Below, piece after piece: positions 1 to 7,950 of a stretch of DNA of 64,000 bases. This stretch comes from Hallella multisaccharivorax DSM 17128. Its GTDB lineage: Bacteria; Bacteroidota; Bacteroidia; Bacteroidales; Bacteroidaceae. Position 1 is the stretch's first letter; each line of letters begins with the position of its first letter. The stretch spans positions 2,990,422-3,054,421 of the forward strand of contig NZ_GL945017.1 in assembly GCF_000218235.1 (NCBI RefSeq), given 5' to 3'. The notes under the pieces were generated by a model. That model was given only the letters and a program-made list of their open reading frames with translations, was not told where the DNA came from and searched no databases. The position numbers and the translations under genes are program-made.

Positions 1-156
1 AAGAGCGCACCCGACGACATCAAGCGCACGTTTCAGGTGAGCAAGAAAGTGTTTAAGAAAGCCGTCGGCGACCTCTACAAGCGCCACCTCATCGACATCA
101 CCGACGAAGGGTTGCAACTAACTTCCACAACGGAGCAGCCATCAACGCCTGCATGA
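1..156 (+). CDS. C-terminal end of a CvfB/YitL-like S1 RNA-binding protein (partial)
   Basis: Only the last 51 codons are present; the frame is open from base 1 and stops with TGA at 154-156. The residues FQVSKKVFKKAVGDLYKRHL resemble the C-terminal winged-helix end of CvfB-family (S1-domain) proteins, in which a short 'SKKxFKKAxGxLYK' helix is conserved. The S1 domains themselves lie outside the window, so the assignment rests on this helix alone. The last 59 bp overlap the 3' end of the convergent NUDIX gene. Confidence 0.55.
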   Translation, partial: KSAPDDIKRTFQVSKKVFKKAVGDLYKRHLIDITDEGLQLTSTTEQPSTPA

Positions 157-667
157 TCTCTCCCCGCTCCAGGATGCCACGCACCTCCTCCGCCGTGAGG
201 AGGTAGACATCCAAATCTTCATTGGCATCGAAATGTTGTGCGCCTGCATGTTCCACACCACGGGCAAGGAATGTGTGGGCGATATTATTATTAGTACCCG
301 GATTCGGACAAAGGTTCATGAAGGGTTCCCATTCGCCGCCACCGAAGCCCGTCTCCTCCATCAACTCGCGCTTGGCAGCAGCCATTGGTTCTTCCCTTTT
401 CTCGATCACGCCGGCAGGAATCTCCCACTCCACGACATCCAGTCCATGGCGGTATTGGCGCTCAAAGAGATACTTCCCGTCTTTTGTGATGGCAATGACA
501 TTGATCCAGTCGGGATACTCCAGTGACCAATAGTCATCCTTGATGCGACCATCCGGCAACATCATCTTATCTTTGCGAACCGTCATCCATGGTTCTTTCA
601 CAACATATTCTGAAGAGATCGTCTTCCAGCGCATCTCCTCATCCGAACGCTTCAGTTTTATAGACAT
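98..667 (-). CDS. NUDIX hydrolase, ADP-ribose pyrophosphatase-like
   Basis: A 189-aa protein with an intact Nudix box at residues 86-108 (G86, E92, R100-E101, E104-E105, G107), so Mg2+-dependent pyrophosphohydrolase activity is expected. Residues 67-80 (LFERQYRHGLDVVEWEIPAG) are the ADP-sugar pyrophosphatase type of substrate loop; the likely substrate is ADP-ribose or another nucleoside diphosphate derivative, but this is family inference. The ATG at 667 is supported by AAGGAT just upstream and by a promoter at 689-720. A second Met (residue 12) is a less likely start. Its 3' end runs 59 bp into the converging CvfB-like gene. Confidence 0.85.
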   Translation of the reverse strand: MSIKLKRSDEEMRWKTISSEYVVKEPWMTVRKDKMMLPDGRIKDDYWSLEYPDWINVIAITKDGKYLFERQYRHGLDVVEWEIPAGVIEKREEPMAAAKRELMEETGFGGGEWEPFMNLCPNPGTNNNIAHTFLARGVEHAGAQHFDANEDLDVYLLTAEEVRGILERGEIMQALMAAPLWKLVATLRR

Positions 668-688
668 AACTTATCCTTAATTTGTCTG

Positions 689-720
689 CAAAATTATTAA
701 AACCTTTCCAATTCTGACAA
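689..720 (-). promoter_or_regulatory. Bacteroidota promoter for the NUDIX gene
   Basis: On the minus strand TTG (718-720) is followed after 21 nt by TAATTTTG (689-696), matching the Bacteroidota -33/-7 consensus. Predicted transcription starts about 16 nt upstream of the ATG at 667. Confidence 0.6.
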
Positions 721-728
721 TAAAACGC

Positions 729-736
729 TAACTTTG
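729..736 (+). promoter_or_regulatory. -7 box upstream of the small membrane protein and TonB receptor
   Basis: TAACTTTG matches TAnnTTTG. The -33 position reads TTC rather than TTG. It faces away from the NUDIX promoter, and the two promoter regions almost touch. Confidence 0.45.
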
Positions 737-756
737 CAAACAAGAATAGGAAGATT

Positions 757-1110
757 GTGAGAAATTTGGGCCATAAGCGGCAACTGAGTGCTTGGATTCT
801 CTTAGGAGTATTCATCCCAATGCTCTTGTTCGCTTCTCTTCATACTCACAAACAGGAACAGGGGATGACAACGACAGAGTGCTATGCCTGTCTTCATCAC
901 ATCCATCACAATAGTCACCTTACTTCCAACACATTCTCTATCGACCACTGCGTGCTCTGCACGTTCTTGGCCCTACCTTATGTAGCCGGAATCACCCTCG
1001 CTATCTTTGCTGTCAGTGGTTTGGCCTTTTCTCTCGGCTACAAGTCTTCTTATACCCTTTGTCTGAGGAAACAAAGGGCTTATTCTCTCCGTGCGCCACC
1101 GATGCGATAA
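757..1110 (+). CDS. Small His/Cys-rich membrane protein paired with a TonB receptor
   Basis: A 117-aa protein of no recognised family. It starts at GTG 757 with AGGAAG 4-9 nt upstream. It has a first hydrophobic segment at residues 11-27 and a second at 69-92. Between them lies a loop with C42-x2-C45, a run of histidines (47, 48, 50, 51, 54) and H64-C65-x2-C68, which looks like a soft or transition-metal ligand set. It sits 69 bp upstream of a TonB-dependent receptor in the same direction and shares its promoter. Small His/Cys proteins next to receptors often relate to metal uptake or sensing; that role is inferred here from position and residues only. Confidence 0.6.
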   Translation: MRNLGHKRQLSAWILLGVFIPMLLFASLHTHKQEQGMTTTECYACLHHIHHNSHLTSNTFSIDHCVLCTFLALPYVAGITLAIFAVSGLAFSLGYKSSYTLCLRKQRAYSLRAPPMR

Positions 1111-1179
1111 CGCCCCGTTTTTCACCCCAGTGCAGGGGACCGCCCTGCAAGCAACCAATATCACAATTATTTTTTCCTC

Positions 1180-3450
1180 ATGAACAGAATCATATTTCTT
1201 CTGCTCACGGTGCTCTTATGTATGGGTGCCGCAGCAGATACCCTGAACGGTGACAACAACCTCTCAGGAACCGTAACCGACAAGAAGAGCGGAGAGAAGC
1301 TCGTCGGTGTTTCTATTTATTTCCCCGAGCTCTCCAATGGTACGACAACTAACAAGGACGGGCATTTTGAGTTCACCCGGCTCCCGGATAAGACTACGCC
1401 CGTCCAAGTGAGCTATCTCGGCCACAAGACAATCATTGAGAACATCGACCTCTCAAAGACGCACACGCTCAACCTTAAGATGGAAGAGTCGAATGCGATG
1501 ATCAATGAGGTTGTCGTAACGGGGCTCACAGGCAAGTCTCTGATGAAGGACTCGCCCACTCCCATCTCCGTCGTCAACAAGACAATGCTTGAGGCAACGC
1601 CTTCCACGAACATCATCGATGCCCTGAGCTTCCAGCCCGGAGTCGCGCAGGTCACGACCGGAGGCGGCATCTCCAAACCGGTGGTGCGCGCCCTCGGATT
1701 CAACCGTGTCGTTGTCGTCAACGACGGCATCCGGCAGGAAGGCAACCAGTGGGGCGAGGAGCACGGCGTGGAGATCGACCCCGAGAGTGTTTCGTCGGCT
1801 GAGATCCTCAAAGGTCCCGCCTCACTGATGTTCGGCAGTGACGCAATGGGAGGAGCCATCGTCTTCCATGATGAGCCAACGGCAGCCCTCGGGACGATGG
1901 AGGCTAATGCCATGACGCAATACCAGACCAACAACGGACTCTTCGGCTACTCGGTCAACTTCAAAGGCAACGAGGACGGCATCGTATGGGACGCGCGGTG
2001 GTCGCAGACGCTGGCTCACTCCTACAAGAACAAGCTCGACCGCTATGTCGCCGGATCTCAGTATCGCGAACGTGCCGCCGAGGGCATGGCCGGCATCAAC
2101 CGGAGCTGGGGCTTCAGCCATCTGAAGCTAAGCTACTACAACCTCACGCCGGGCATCGCCGAGGGCGAGCGGAGCGACAGCTATTCCTACGGCAGGAACC
2201 TGCCTTTCCAGCAGGTGTATCATTATAAGGTGGTGAGTGACAACTCGGTCTTCCTCGGCAACGGCACGCTCCAGGCTGTCATCGCCTACCAGCAGAACCA
2301 TCGTCAGGAGTATGAGGAAAGTGCCACGGACCCCGGCCTCGACATGAAACTCCATACCATCAATTATAATCTGAAATATCAGCTTCCCGTCACAGACAAC
2401 TGGAACATAGCAACGGGCGTGAACGGGATGTATCAGAAGATGCTCAACGAAGGCGATGAATATCTTATCCCCGCCTACAACCTCTTCGACGTGGGTGCCT
2501 TTGCCACAAGTTCTTATAAGACCGGAAACCTCACGCTCAGCGGCGGAGTGAGATACGACAACCGCCACATCCACACCTTTGCGCTGGGTGACACCTTCAG
2601 CCGCCTCAGCCGCAACTTCGCAGCCCTGACGGGGAGTATCGGCGCCGTCTGTGCCGTCAGTCCCAGGATGAATCTCCGCCTCAACCTCGCACGCGGCTTC
2701 CGGGCCCCCAACCTCAGTGAGCTGAGCTCCAACGGCGTACACGAGGGATCGGTGAGATACGAGCTCGGCAACGGCGATCTCAAGCCTGAATACTCATGGC
2801 AGATAGATGCCGGATGGGACTATACATCAGCCGTCATCTCGTTCCAGCTCTCACTCTTTGCCAACTTCATCGACAACTATATCTTCACTGAGAAGTTGGC
2901 AGGCGTGAAGACCAAGGGCTACGATACCTATCAGTACCACCAGGGCGACGCCCGCATGCTCGGAGGTGAGGCAAGTGTGGATATCCATCCCGTCAGCCGC
3001 CTCCACTTCCAGAACACGTTCTCCTATGTCAACAGCGTGCAGCTCCATCAGCCGCGCGAAAGCAAATATCTCCCATGGACACCCGCACCCCGCTTCACGA
3101 GTGACCTGCGCTACGACCTTATCCGTGACGGCAGCATTTTGAACAACACCTATGTCGCGTTGCAAGCGGAGTGCGACCTCCGCCAGAACCATTTCTATGC
3201 TTTCAACGGCACAGAGACGGCAACGCCCTCCTACACTTTGTTCAATATTCTTGCCGGCACCGACCTCAAGATCCATGGCCGTAAGCGTGCAAGCCTCTAT
3301 CTCGGCTGCACCAATCTCTTCAACCGGGCTTATCAGAGCCATCTCAGCCGGCTGAAGTACGTGAAGGCAACACCCGACAACGGTCATCAAGGCATTTGCA
3401 ACATGGGACGTAATGTCACCATGAAGCTCATCGTGCCAGTGCAGTTCTGA
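1180..3450 (+). CDS. TonB-dependent outer-membrane receptor
   Basis: A 756-aa protein with a signal peptide (residues 1-19), a CarboxypepD_reg-like beta domain (about 28-108, GTVTDKKSGEKLVGVSIYFP), a plug domain (about 115-230, including VVVTGLTGKS and ILKGPASLMFGSDAMGG) and a C-terminal beta-barrel ending in VPVQF with the terminal Phe typical of outer-membrane proteins. At this length, and with no SusD partner nearby, it belongs to the metal, siderophore or vitamin class rather than the SusC glycan class. The preceding His/Cys-rich protein suggests a metal substrate (inference). It ends 2 bp from the converging aguB. Confidence 0.9.
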   Translation: MNRIIFLLLTVLLCMGAAADTLNGDNNLSGTVTDKKSGEKLVGVSIYFPELSNGTTTNKDGHFEFTRLPDKTTPVQVSYLGHKTIIENIDLSKTHTLNLKMEESNAMINEVVVTGLTGKSLMKDSPTPISVVNKTMLEATPSTNIIDALSFQPGVAQVTTGGGISKPVVRALGFNRVVVVNDGIRQEGNQWGEEHGVEIDPESVSSAEILKGPASLMFGSDAMGGAIVFHDEPTAALGTMEANAMTQYQTNNGLFGYSVNFKGNEDGIVWDARWSQTLAHSYKNKLDRYVAGSQYRERAAEGMAGINRSWGFSHLKLSYYNLTPGIAEGERSDSYSYGRNLPFQQVYHYKVVSDNSVFLGNGTLQAVIAYQQNHRQEYEESATDPGLDMKLHTINYNLKYQLPVTDNWNIATGVNGMYQKMLNEGDEYLIPAYNLFDVGAFATSSYKTGNLTLSGGVRYDNRHIHTFALGDTFSRLSRNFAALTGSIGAVCAVSPRMNLRLNLARGFRAPNLSELSSNGVHEGSVRYELGNGDLKPEYSWQIDAGWDYTSAVISFQLSLFANFIDNYIFTEKLAGVKTKGYDTYQYHQGDARMLGGEASVDIHPVSRLHFQNTFSYVNSVQLHQPRESKYLPWTPAPRFTSDLRYDLIRDGSILNNTYVALQAECDLRQNHFYAFNGTETATPSYTLFNILAGTDLKIHGRKRASLYLGCTNLFNRAYQSHLSRLKYVKATPDNGHQGICNMGRNVTMKLIVPVQF

Positions 3451-3452
3451 TC

Positions 3453-4334
3453 TCAGTCGATGAACCGTCGGAGGATGTCACCGTATTTGTCAATGCGACG
3501 GTCTCTGAGGAAGGGCCACCAGCGTCTGACCTGCTCAGACCGTTCTAAATCCACCTTGATCACTTGCTCGCATTCATTCCTTGAATCCGCACGATAAAGC
3601 AACTCGCCCTGCGGGCCGGCAACGAAGCTGGAACCCCAAAACTGGATTCCCTTCGTTCGCCCGCTTGGGTCAGGCTCAAAGCCCACACGGTTGACCGTGA
3701 TGACAGGTAGCCCGTTGGCCACTGCGTGTCCCCGCTGTACGGTTATCCACGCCTCACGTTGCCGTTCCTGCTCGTCGGTTGTATCGCTACTCTCAAAACC
3801 AATGGCGGTAGGATAAATAAGTAGCTCAGCTCCTTGCAGAGCCATGAGACGTGCAGCTTCAGGATACCATTGGTCCCAACAGACGAGCACGCCGAGACGA
3901 CCGACAGAGGTGTTGATAGGATGGAAGCCGAGGTCACCGGGAGTAAAGTAAAACTTTTCATAGTATGCTGGATCGTCGGGGATGTGCATCTTGCGGTACT
4001 TGCCTGCGATGGTGCCATTGCTCTCAATTATTACGGCTGTGTTGTGGTAGAGACCTGCTGCCCGCTTCTCAAAGAGAGAGATGACGATGACTACGCCTAA
4101 CTCTCTGCCTAATTTCCCGAAATATTCAGTGGAAGGGCCTGGGATAGTTTCGGCGAGGTCGAACTTATCAACATCTTCCGTCTGACAGAAGTAAAGACTG
4201 TTGTGCAGCTCCTGCATGACGATGAGCTGCGCGCCTTGTTGGGCGAGTGTCCTGCATTTCTCGGAGAGTCGTCGGACGTTGTCTTCTGCGTCCTGCGTGT
4301 TGTGCTGCTGTATGATTCCTACTTTTAATGGCAT
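3453..4334 (-). CDS. aguB: N-carbamoylputrescine amidase
   Basis: A 293-aa nitrilase-superfamily enzyme hydrolysing N-carbamoylputrescine to putrescine, CO2 and ammonia. The Glu-Lys-Cys triad is visible: E42 (VMQEL), K115 (KYRKMHIPDD) and C152 (VCWDQWYPEAARL). The frame is open for 45 more codons upstream, but the start at 4334 (MPLKVGIIQQ) is chosen because it gives the usual family length and begins 19 bp after the aguA stop. Together with aguA it forms the agmatine-to-putrescine pathway. Confidence 0.93.
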   Translation of the reverse strand: MPLKVGIIQQHNTQDAEDNVRRLSEKCRTLAQQGAQLIVMQELHNSLYFCQTEDVDKFDLAETIPGPSTEYFGKLGRELGVVIVISLFEKRAAGLYHNTAVIIESNGTIAGKYRKMHIPDDPAYYEKFYFTPGDLGFHPINTSVGRLGVLVCWDQWYPEAARLMALQGAELLIYPTAIGFESSDTTDEQERQREAWITVQRGHAVANGLPVITVNRVGFEPDPSGRTKGIQFWGSSFVAGPQGELLYRADSRNECEQVIKVDLERSEQVRRWWPFLRDRRIDKYGDILRRFID

Positions 4335-4353
4335 GGTTGTTATGTATTTGGGA

Positions 4354-5430
4354 TTATTGTGTGCAATTAGTATTTGTGCAGAGGTTGGCCCTTGTACGAT
4401 CACTATGTGGTATCTGCATGGTGAGGCAATGGATAGATCCGTGTTGTCGCACGATGACGGAGGCATCAATCGGGATAATCTCTCTCTCAGGGAATGCTTG
4501 CGCTATGGTGGTCAAGGCTTCTTCGTCTTTCTCTTTCTGACCATAAATTGGTACGATTACAGCACCGTTAATGATGAGAAAGTTTGCATAGGTGGCCGGC
4601 AGGCGTTCTCCATCAAATTCCATACGGTCGGGCATGGGAAGTCTAAGCAGACGGTAATGCGTGCCCTCCATCGTTTGGAGTGCTTGGAGTTCAGCATCTA
4701 AAGCTTGGAAGTCTGCATATTGTTCGTCAGTCTTATCGTCGCAGCTTACGTAGATTAGGGTATTGTCTGGACACGCTCTGACAATAGTATCAATGTGTCC
4801 GTCTGTATCGTCTCCTATAAGATTCCCGTGATGTATCCATATCACCCGCTGGGCATGAAGCAGTTTACAGAGCTTTTCCTCAATGGCTTGTTGGCTCAAC
4901 GGTTGGTTGCGGTGGGGAGCCAGGAGACACTGTGCTGTGGTGAAGATCGTGCCTTTTCCGTCACTCTCTATAGAGCCTCCTTCAAGAATAAAGTCATCGT
5001 GGCTTTCTCTTTCAGCGTTGAAGGCGTGGAGACTAAATAGTTTCTGGGTAATGGCATTGTCGCGTTGCCAGTCGAACTTTTCACCCCAGCCGTTAAACCT
5101 GAAGTCGAGCATCCGCATGCTGCCGTCGGCGGGGTTAACAAGTGTCAACGGTCCATGGTCGCGCGACCAGGTATCGTTGATAAGGCAGGAATAGAGGTTG
5201 ATGCGTTCCATAGCACAGCCACCTTTTTCTAAGATAGTGGCGGTATGCAAAGGATCTTCAGTGGCAATGATAACGCGCTCGTGGGTGAGGATGGCTTTGA
5301 CGAGAGCCACATATGTATTGGTGATGCTGTTGAGATAAGGTGCCCAGTCGGTGTGGGGCGCAGGCCATGTGAGCATGATACCGTCTTGAGGCTCCCATTC
5401 GGCAGGGAGATAAAAGCTGCTGTTGTCCAT
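4354..5430 (-). CDS. aguA: Agmatine deiminase
   Basis: A 358-aa member of the agmatine deiminase (PPAD-like) family, converting agmatine to N-carbamoylputrescine. Family signatures include the N-terminal LPAEWEPQDGIMLTWP and the GHIDTIVR segment; the catalytic cysteine is near residue 335 in GSIHCLTMQIP. The tail after that motif is short and Cys/Asn/Thr-rich (NLCTNTNCTQ), which is unusual but probably neutral. First gene of the aguAB unit; a -7 box lies at 5452-5459. No arginine decarboxylase is seen in the window, so agmatine must come from a gene elsewhere or from outside. Confidence 0.93.
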   Translation of the reverse strand: MDNSSFYLPAEWEPQDGIMLTWPAPHTDWAPYLNSITNTYVALVKAILTHERVIIATEDPLHTATILEKGGCAMERINLYSCLINDTWSRDHGPLTLVNPADGSMRMLDFRFNGWGEKFDWQRDNAITQKLFSLHAFNAERESHDDFILEGGSIESDGKGTIFTTAQCLLAPHRNQPLSQQAIEEKLCKLLHAQRVIWIHHGNLIGDDTDGHIDTIVRACPDNTLIYVSCDDKTDEQYADFQALDAELQALQTMEGTHYRLLRLPMPDRMEFDGERLPATYANFLIINGAVIVPIYGQKEKDEEALTTIAQAFPEREIIPIDASVIVRQHGSIHCLTMQIPHSDRTRANLCTNTNCTQ

Positions 5431-5451
5431 TCGTTTTCCAATCTATCTCTG

Positions 5452-5459
5452 CAAAATTA
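5452..5459 (-). promoter_or_regulatory. -7 box for aguAB
   Basis: Minus-strand TAATTTTG, 21 nt upstream of the aguA ATG. A TTTG exists upstream but with a long spacer of about 22 nt, so only the -7 box is claimed. Confidence 0.45.
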
Positions 5460-5601
5460 AGGAAAAAACAAGAAAAAAGCGCAAAAGACAGTGGGGAATG
5501 ATGTAAAGACGTTCACTTGTCTTTACGTTGGTATTATACAAAACGAGGAATACCACCGACAATCGTGAAATGGCGTGGCGCACAAAAAATAAATTAAAAA
5601 G

Positions 5602-5632
5602 TTTGTGGTGTGAGATATATTGGGTAAATTTG
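5602..5632 (+). promoter_or_regulatory. Promoter for the FetAB-like pair
   Basis: TTTG (5602-5605), 19 nt, TAAATTTG (5625-5632): both Bacteroidota promoter elements are present at near-ideal spacing. The ATG follows at 5658. Confidence 0.6.
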
Positions 5633-5657
5633 CGGAAACAAAAGTAGGAGACAGAAG

Positions 5658-6215
5658 ATGCTTGAGTTTAAAGATGTCAGTGTAGCGCTTCGCGGTGGTG
5701 GTTTTTCTCCGCCCTTTTCTTTAATTGTGGAAGATGGTGAACGGGTGTGTCTTCACGGGGGTCCTCATACAGGCAAAAGTCGGATTCTGCTTGCTGCTTT
5801 AGGGCTTTGCCCACTGGCCTCAGGATTTATTACACTCGATGGAGAACTGATTTCCCTCGGCTCAGCTCCTTATTTCCGGACGATGATGGCGTATGTTCCA
5901 CAGGCTCTTCCAGAGGGAGATATCACTTTGGCAGAGATTTGCCGTAGTCTTCAGGTGAATGTCGATAAACTCACAGAGATTAAAGCAGAACAGTATTCAC
6001 AAAAGTTTTCAGATTTTGAGTCTGCCGTCGTTCAGAAGTTGCTCTTGAGCGTGGCGTCTTTGCTTGACCGGAAAATATTGCTGGTTGACAATGTCATTCC
6101 CTCATATGAGGTCGATGCTTTGTTGGGTAAGATTGCAGCGAGGGGGATAGAAATTATTTACACATGTAAAGACAGCCGACTGTCTTTTGATAAAGAGATA
6201 AACCTTTCAATATGA
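5658..6215 (+). CDS. FetA/YbbL-like ABC ATPase subunit, degenerate
   Basis: A 185-aa ABC ATP-binding subunit that overlaps the next gene by 4 bp (ATGA); that gene is a FetB/UPF0014 permease. Walker A is present (G34 to G39-K40-S41) and a Q-loop (YVPQ) lies near residue 80. The rest is poor: the LSGGQ signature is replaced by SDFESAVVQK, Walker B reads KILLVDNV with Asn where the catalytic Glu should be, and no switch histidine is obvious. It is also shorter than the usual 210-230 aa. Family role is metal (iron) export or metal homeostasis; whether this copy hydrolyses ATP normally is doubtful. Confidence 0.7.
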   Translation: MLEFKDVSVALRGGGFSPPFSLIVEDGERVCLHGGPHTGKSRILLAALGLCPLASGFITLDGELISLGSAPYFRTMMAYVPQALPEGDITLAEICRSLQVNVDKLTEIKAEQYSQKFSDFESAVVQKLLLSVASLLDRKILLVDNVIPSYEVDALLGKIAARGIEIIYTCKDSRLSFDKEINLSI

Positions 6216-7102
6216 ATGTTTCATTGCTTAGTGTTTTCTTTGCACTTTTAATTATTGCATTTCCTATATTTGTTATCATTCGTTATCGTCTCCCGCTTCT
6301 CAACCGGTTTGTGAAGGCACTGCTTCGTCTTGTTCTGACAACAAGCCTTGTAGCACTTGCGACGTTACTCTGCGTGAAACTTAATAGTTTAGTAGTCAAC
6401 ATTATTGTCGCATTGTTGTTTGGGATGTTTGCAGCCTCTATGTCAGTGTTGCAGTCTCGTCTGAGGATGAAGGCAGTTTTTGTTCCGGTCCTGTGCGGCT
6501 TCTTATCGGGTTTGTTGATAGTGGGAGTGTACACTGTTCCCTTAATTCTTGGTGCACGTGGTTGGCAGGTGTCTGTACACCTCGTGCCTGTTATGGGCTT
6601 GTTGTCTGGCGGTATGATTGGAGCTGTTTCGCGTGCTCTTGAAGTCTATTATGCAGGTTTGCGTCACCATGCCCAGCTTTATTATTACTTACTTGGCAAT
6701 GGCTCTACTCATGCTCAGGCCACGGAATATTTCCTGCGTAGGGCATTGCAGGCATCGGTATTATTTGTCAGTCGCCAGATGTCTGCGGTTGTTTTCGCCA
6801 CAGCACCTGTCATCTTTTTTGTAGCAACCATAGCAGGCATGAACGTCCTCGCGGCTACGGTCTTACAGGTCTCTTTTTTCATAGCGGTGTTGAGTGCTTC
6901 TTTGTTGGCAGTTTTTGTGGCTTTACTCATTGGCAGACACTATAATTTTGATGGATACAACCATCTTAAAAAGGTATTTAAAGGCCAGACGGTTGAGAGT
7001 GAGCCGTCCGTATCCGGATTGTCTTTATCCAGTCCTTCAGCACCCCGTGAGCCCGATTCTGTGAGTCGGCAACAAGAATCAGAATCCGAGAGCCGTCTTT
7101 GA
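6212..7102 (+). CDS. FetB/YbbM (UPF0014) family ABC permease
   Basis: A 296-aa inner-membrane protein with about seven hydrophobic segments, matching the UPF0014 layout, including the conserved GMIGAVSRALEVYYAGLR and LLGNGSTHAQATEYFLRRAL cytoplasmic stretch. E. coli FetB with FetA is an iron exporter linked to peroxide resistance; the same broad role is inferred here. The last 40 residues are a Ser/Pro/Glu-rich tail outside the conserved domain, and this tail is what overlaps the converging gene by 125 bp. Confidence 0.8.
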   Translation: MNVSLLSVFFALLIIAFPIFVIIRYRLPLLNRFVKALLRLVLTTSLVALATLLCVKLNSLVVNIIVALLFGMFAASMSVLQSRLRMKAVFVPVLCGFLSGLLIVGVYTVPLILGARGWQVSVHLVPVMGLLSGGMIGAVSRALEVYYAGLRHHAQLYYYLLGNGSTHAQATEYFLRRALQASVLFVSRQMSAVVFATAPVIFFVATIAGMNVLAATVLQVSFFIAVLSASLLAVFVALLIGRHYNFDGYNHLKKVFKGQTVESEPSVSGLSLSSPSAPREPDSVSRQQESESESRL

Positions 7103-7883
7103 GCGTGGGCCCAAGGCACATCCCCTCGTAGTTGGCAAGATCACGCTTGAAGAGATTTAATGAAGTTTTCCATTCGGTGAGCAGTTCTTTCTTATTCTTG
7201 TCCGGTATGAAATGGAAGAGCTTGCAGTTGACAAAGGCGCCGAACTTCTTCTTTGGCACATAAAACTCTCTCTCAAGCGTGAGTAGAGATCCATCGTCGA
7301 AGGCGCAGATCGTCCCTACACCATGTGCATAGAATTGCGCCTTTGCCTGATTTACTAAGGGAGCATCGAGTGTGTAGGGGAAATGATGTAACGGCTGAAG
7401 ACTTGTGCCATAACTTTGAATGACGATGTTCCCACTCTCGTTGCAGGTCCACAGCGTGCGTGTGGAGTCGTTGTAACTGAGTGCTTCAAGTCCTAAATTT
7501 TCAGGAAGATTCTTGTAAAATGAGGTAGGAGGAATCTCATGGCCTGTGAGCTTTCCTGATAAGTCATATTCCTTGATGTAGTTGTCATTCTCCCCACTGA
7601 TGAAGATGGTTTGGGTGTGCGGATTGAAGGCGATGCCTTCCCCATCGCGGTTGGGTTGCAAAGCAGAATGGAACCCTTCGTTTGCGGCAGACTTGATCTC
7701 GCCCGTGATGGAATCAAGCCCGATGTGCCAGATGAAGAACCCGTCCTCATCTGATTTGTCGCTCACGACAGCGTATTTGTCACCTCCCAGCCATGTGATG
7801 CCACTATAGTTTCCTGGTGGAATATCTGCAAAATGGTGTTGTGGAAGAAGAGAGACGATGAGAAGGAACAGGGAATAGAGCAT
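6978..7883 (-). CDS. Exported esterase-like-activity-of-phytase protein
   Basis: A 301-aa protein of the 'esterase-like activity of phytase' beta-propeller family (SdiA-regulated-like), with motifs YSGITWLGGDKYAVVSDKS, DGEGIAFNP and GLEALSYNDSTRTLWTCNE. The start at 7883 gives a clean signal peptide (MLYSLFLLIVSLLPQHHFA); the frame stays open 18 codons further up but without a signal sequence at its start. Likely periplasmic. It lies 67 bp downstream of galK on the same strand and may be co-transcribed. Its 3' end overlaps fetB by 125 bp on the other strand. Confidence 0.75.
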   Translation of the reverse strand: MLYSLFLLIVSLLPQHHFADIPPGNYSGITWLGGDKYAVVSDKSDEDGFFIWHIGLDSITGEIKSAANEGFHSALQPNRDGEGIAFNPHTQTIFISGENDNYIKEYDLSGKLTGHEIPPTSFYKNLPENLGLEALSYNDSTRTLWTCNESGNIVIQSYGTSLQPLHHFPYTLDAPLVNQAKAQFYAHGVGTICAFDDGSLLTLEREFYVPKKKFGAFVNCKLFHFIPDKNKKELLTEWKTSLNLFKRDLANYEGMCLGPTLKDGSRILILVADSQNRAHGVLKDWIKTIRIRTAHSQPSGL

Positions 7884-7950
7884 TTTCGATACATAGATAC
7901 TGGTTGTAGGCGGCCACAGGAGCCGCCCCTGCACCAATACCGAAATATAT

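Noticed and set aside
1180..3450. SusC-type receptor of a polysaccharide utilisation locus
   Set aside because: Too short, no SusD, and no glycan genes next to it; the neighbour suggests metals.
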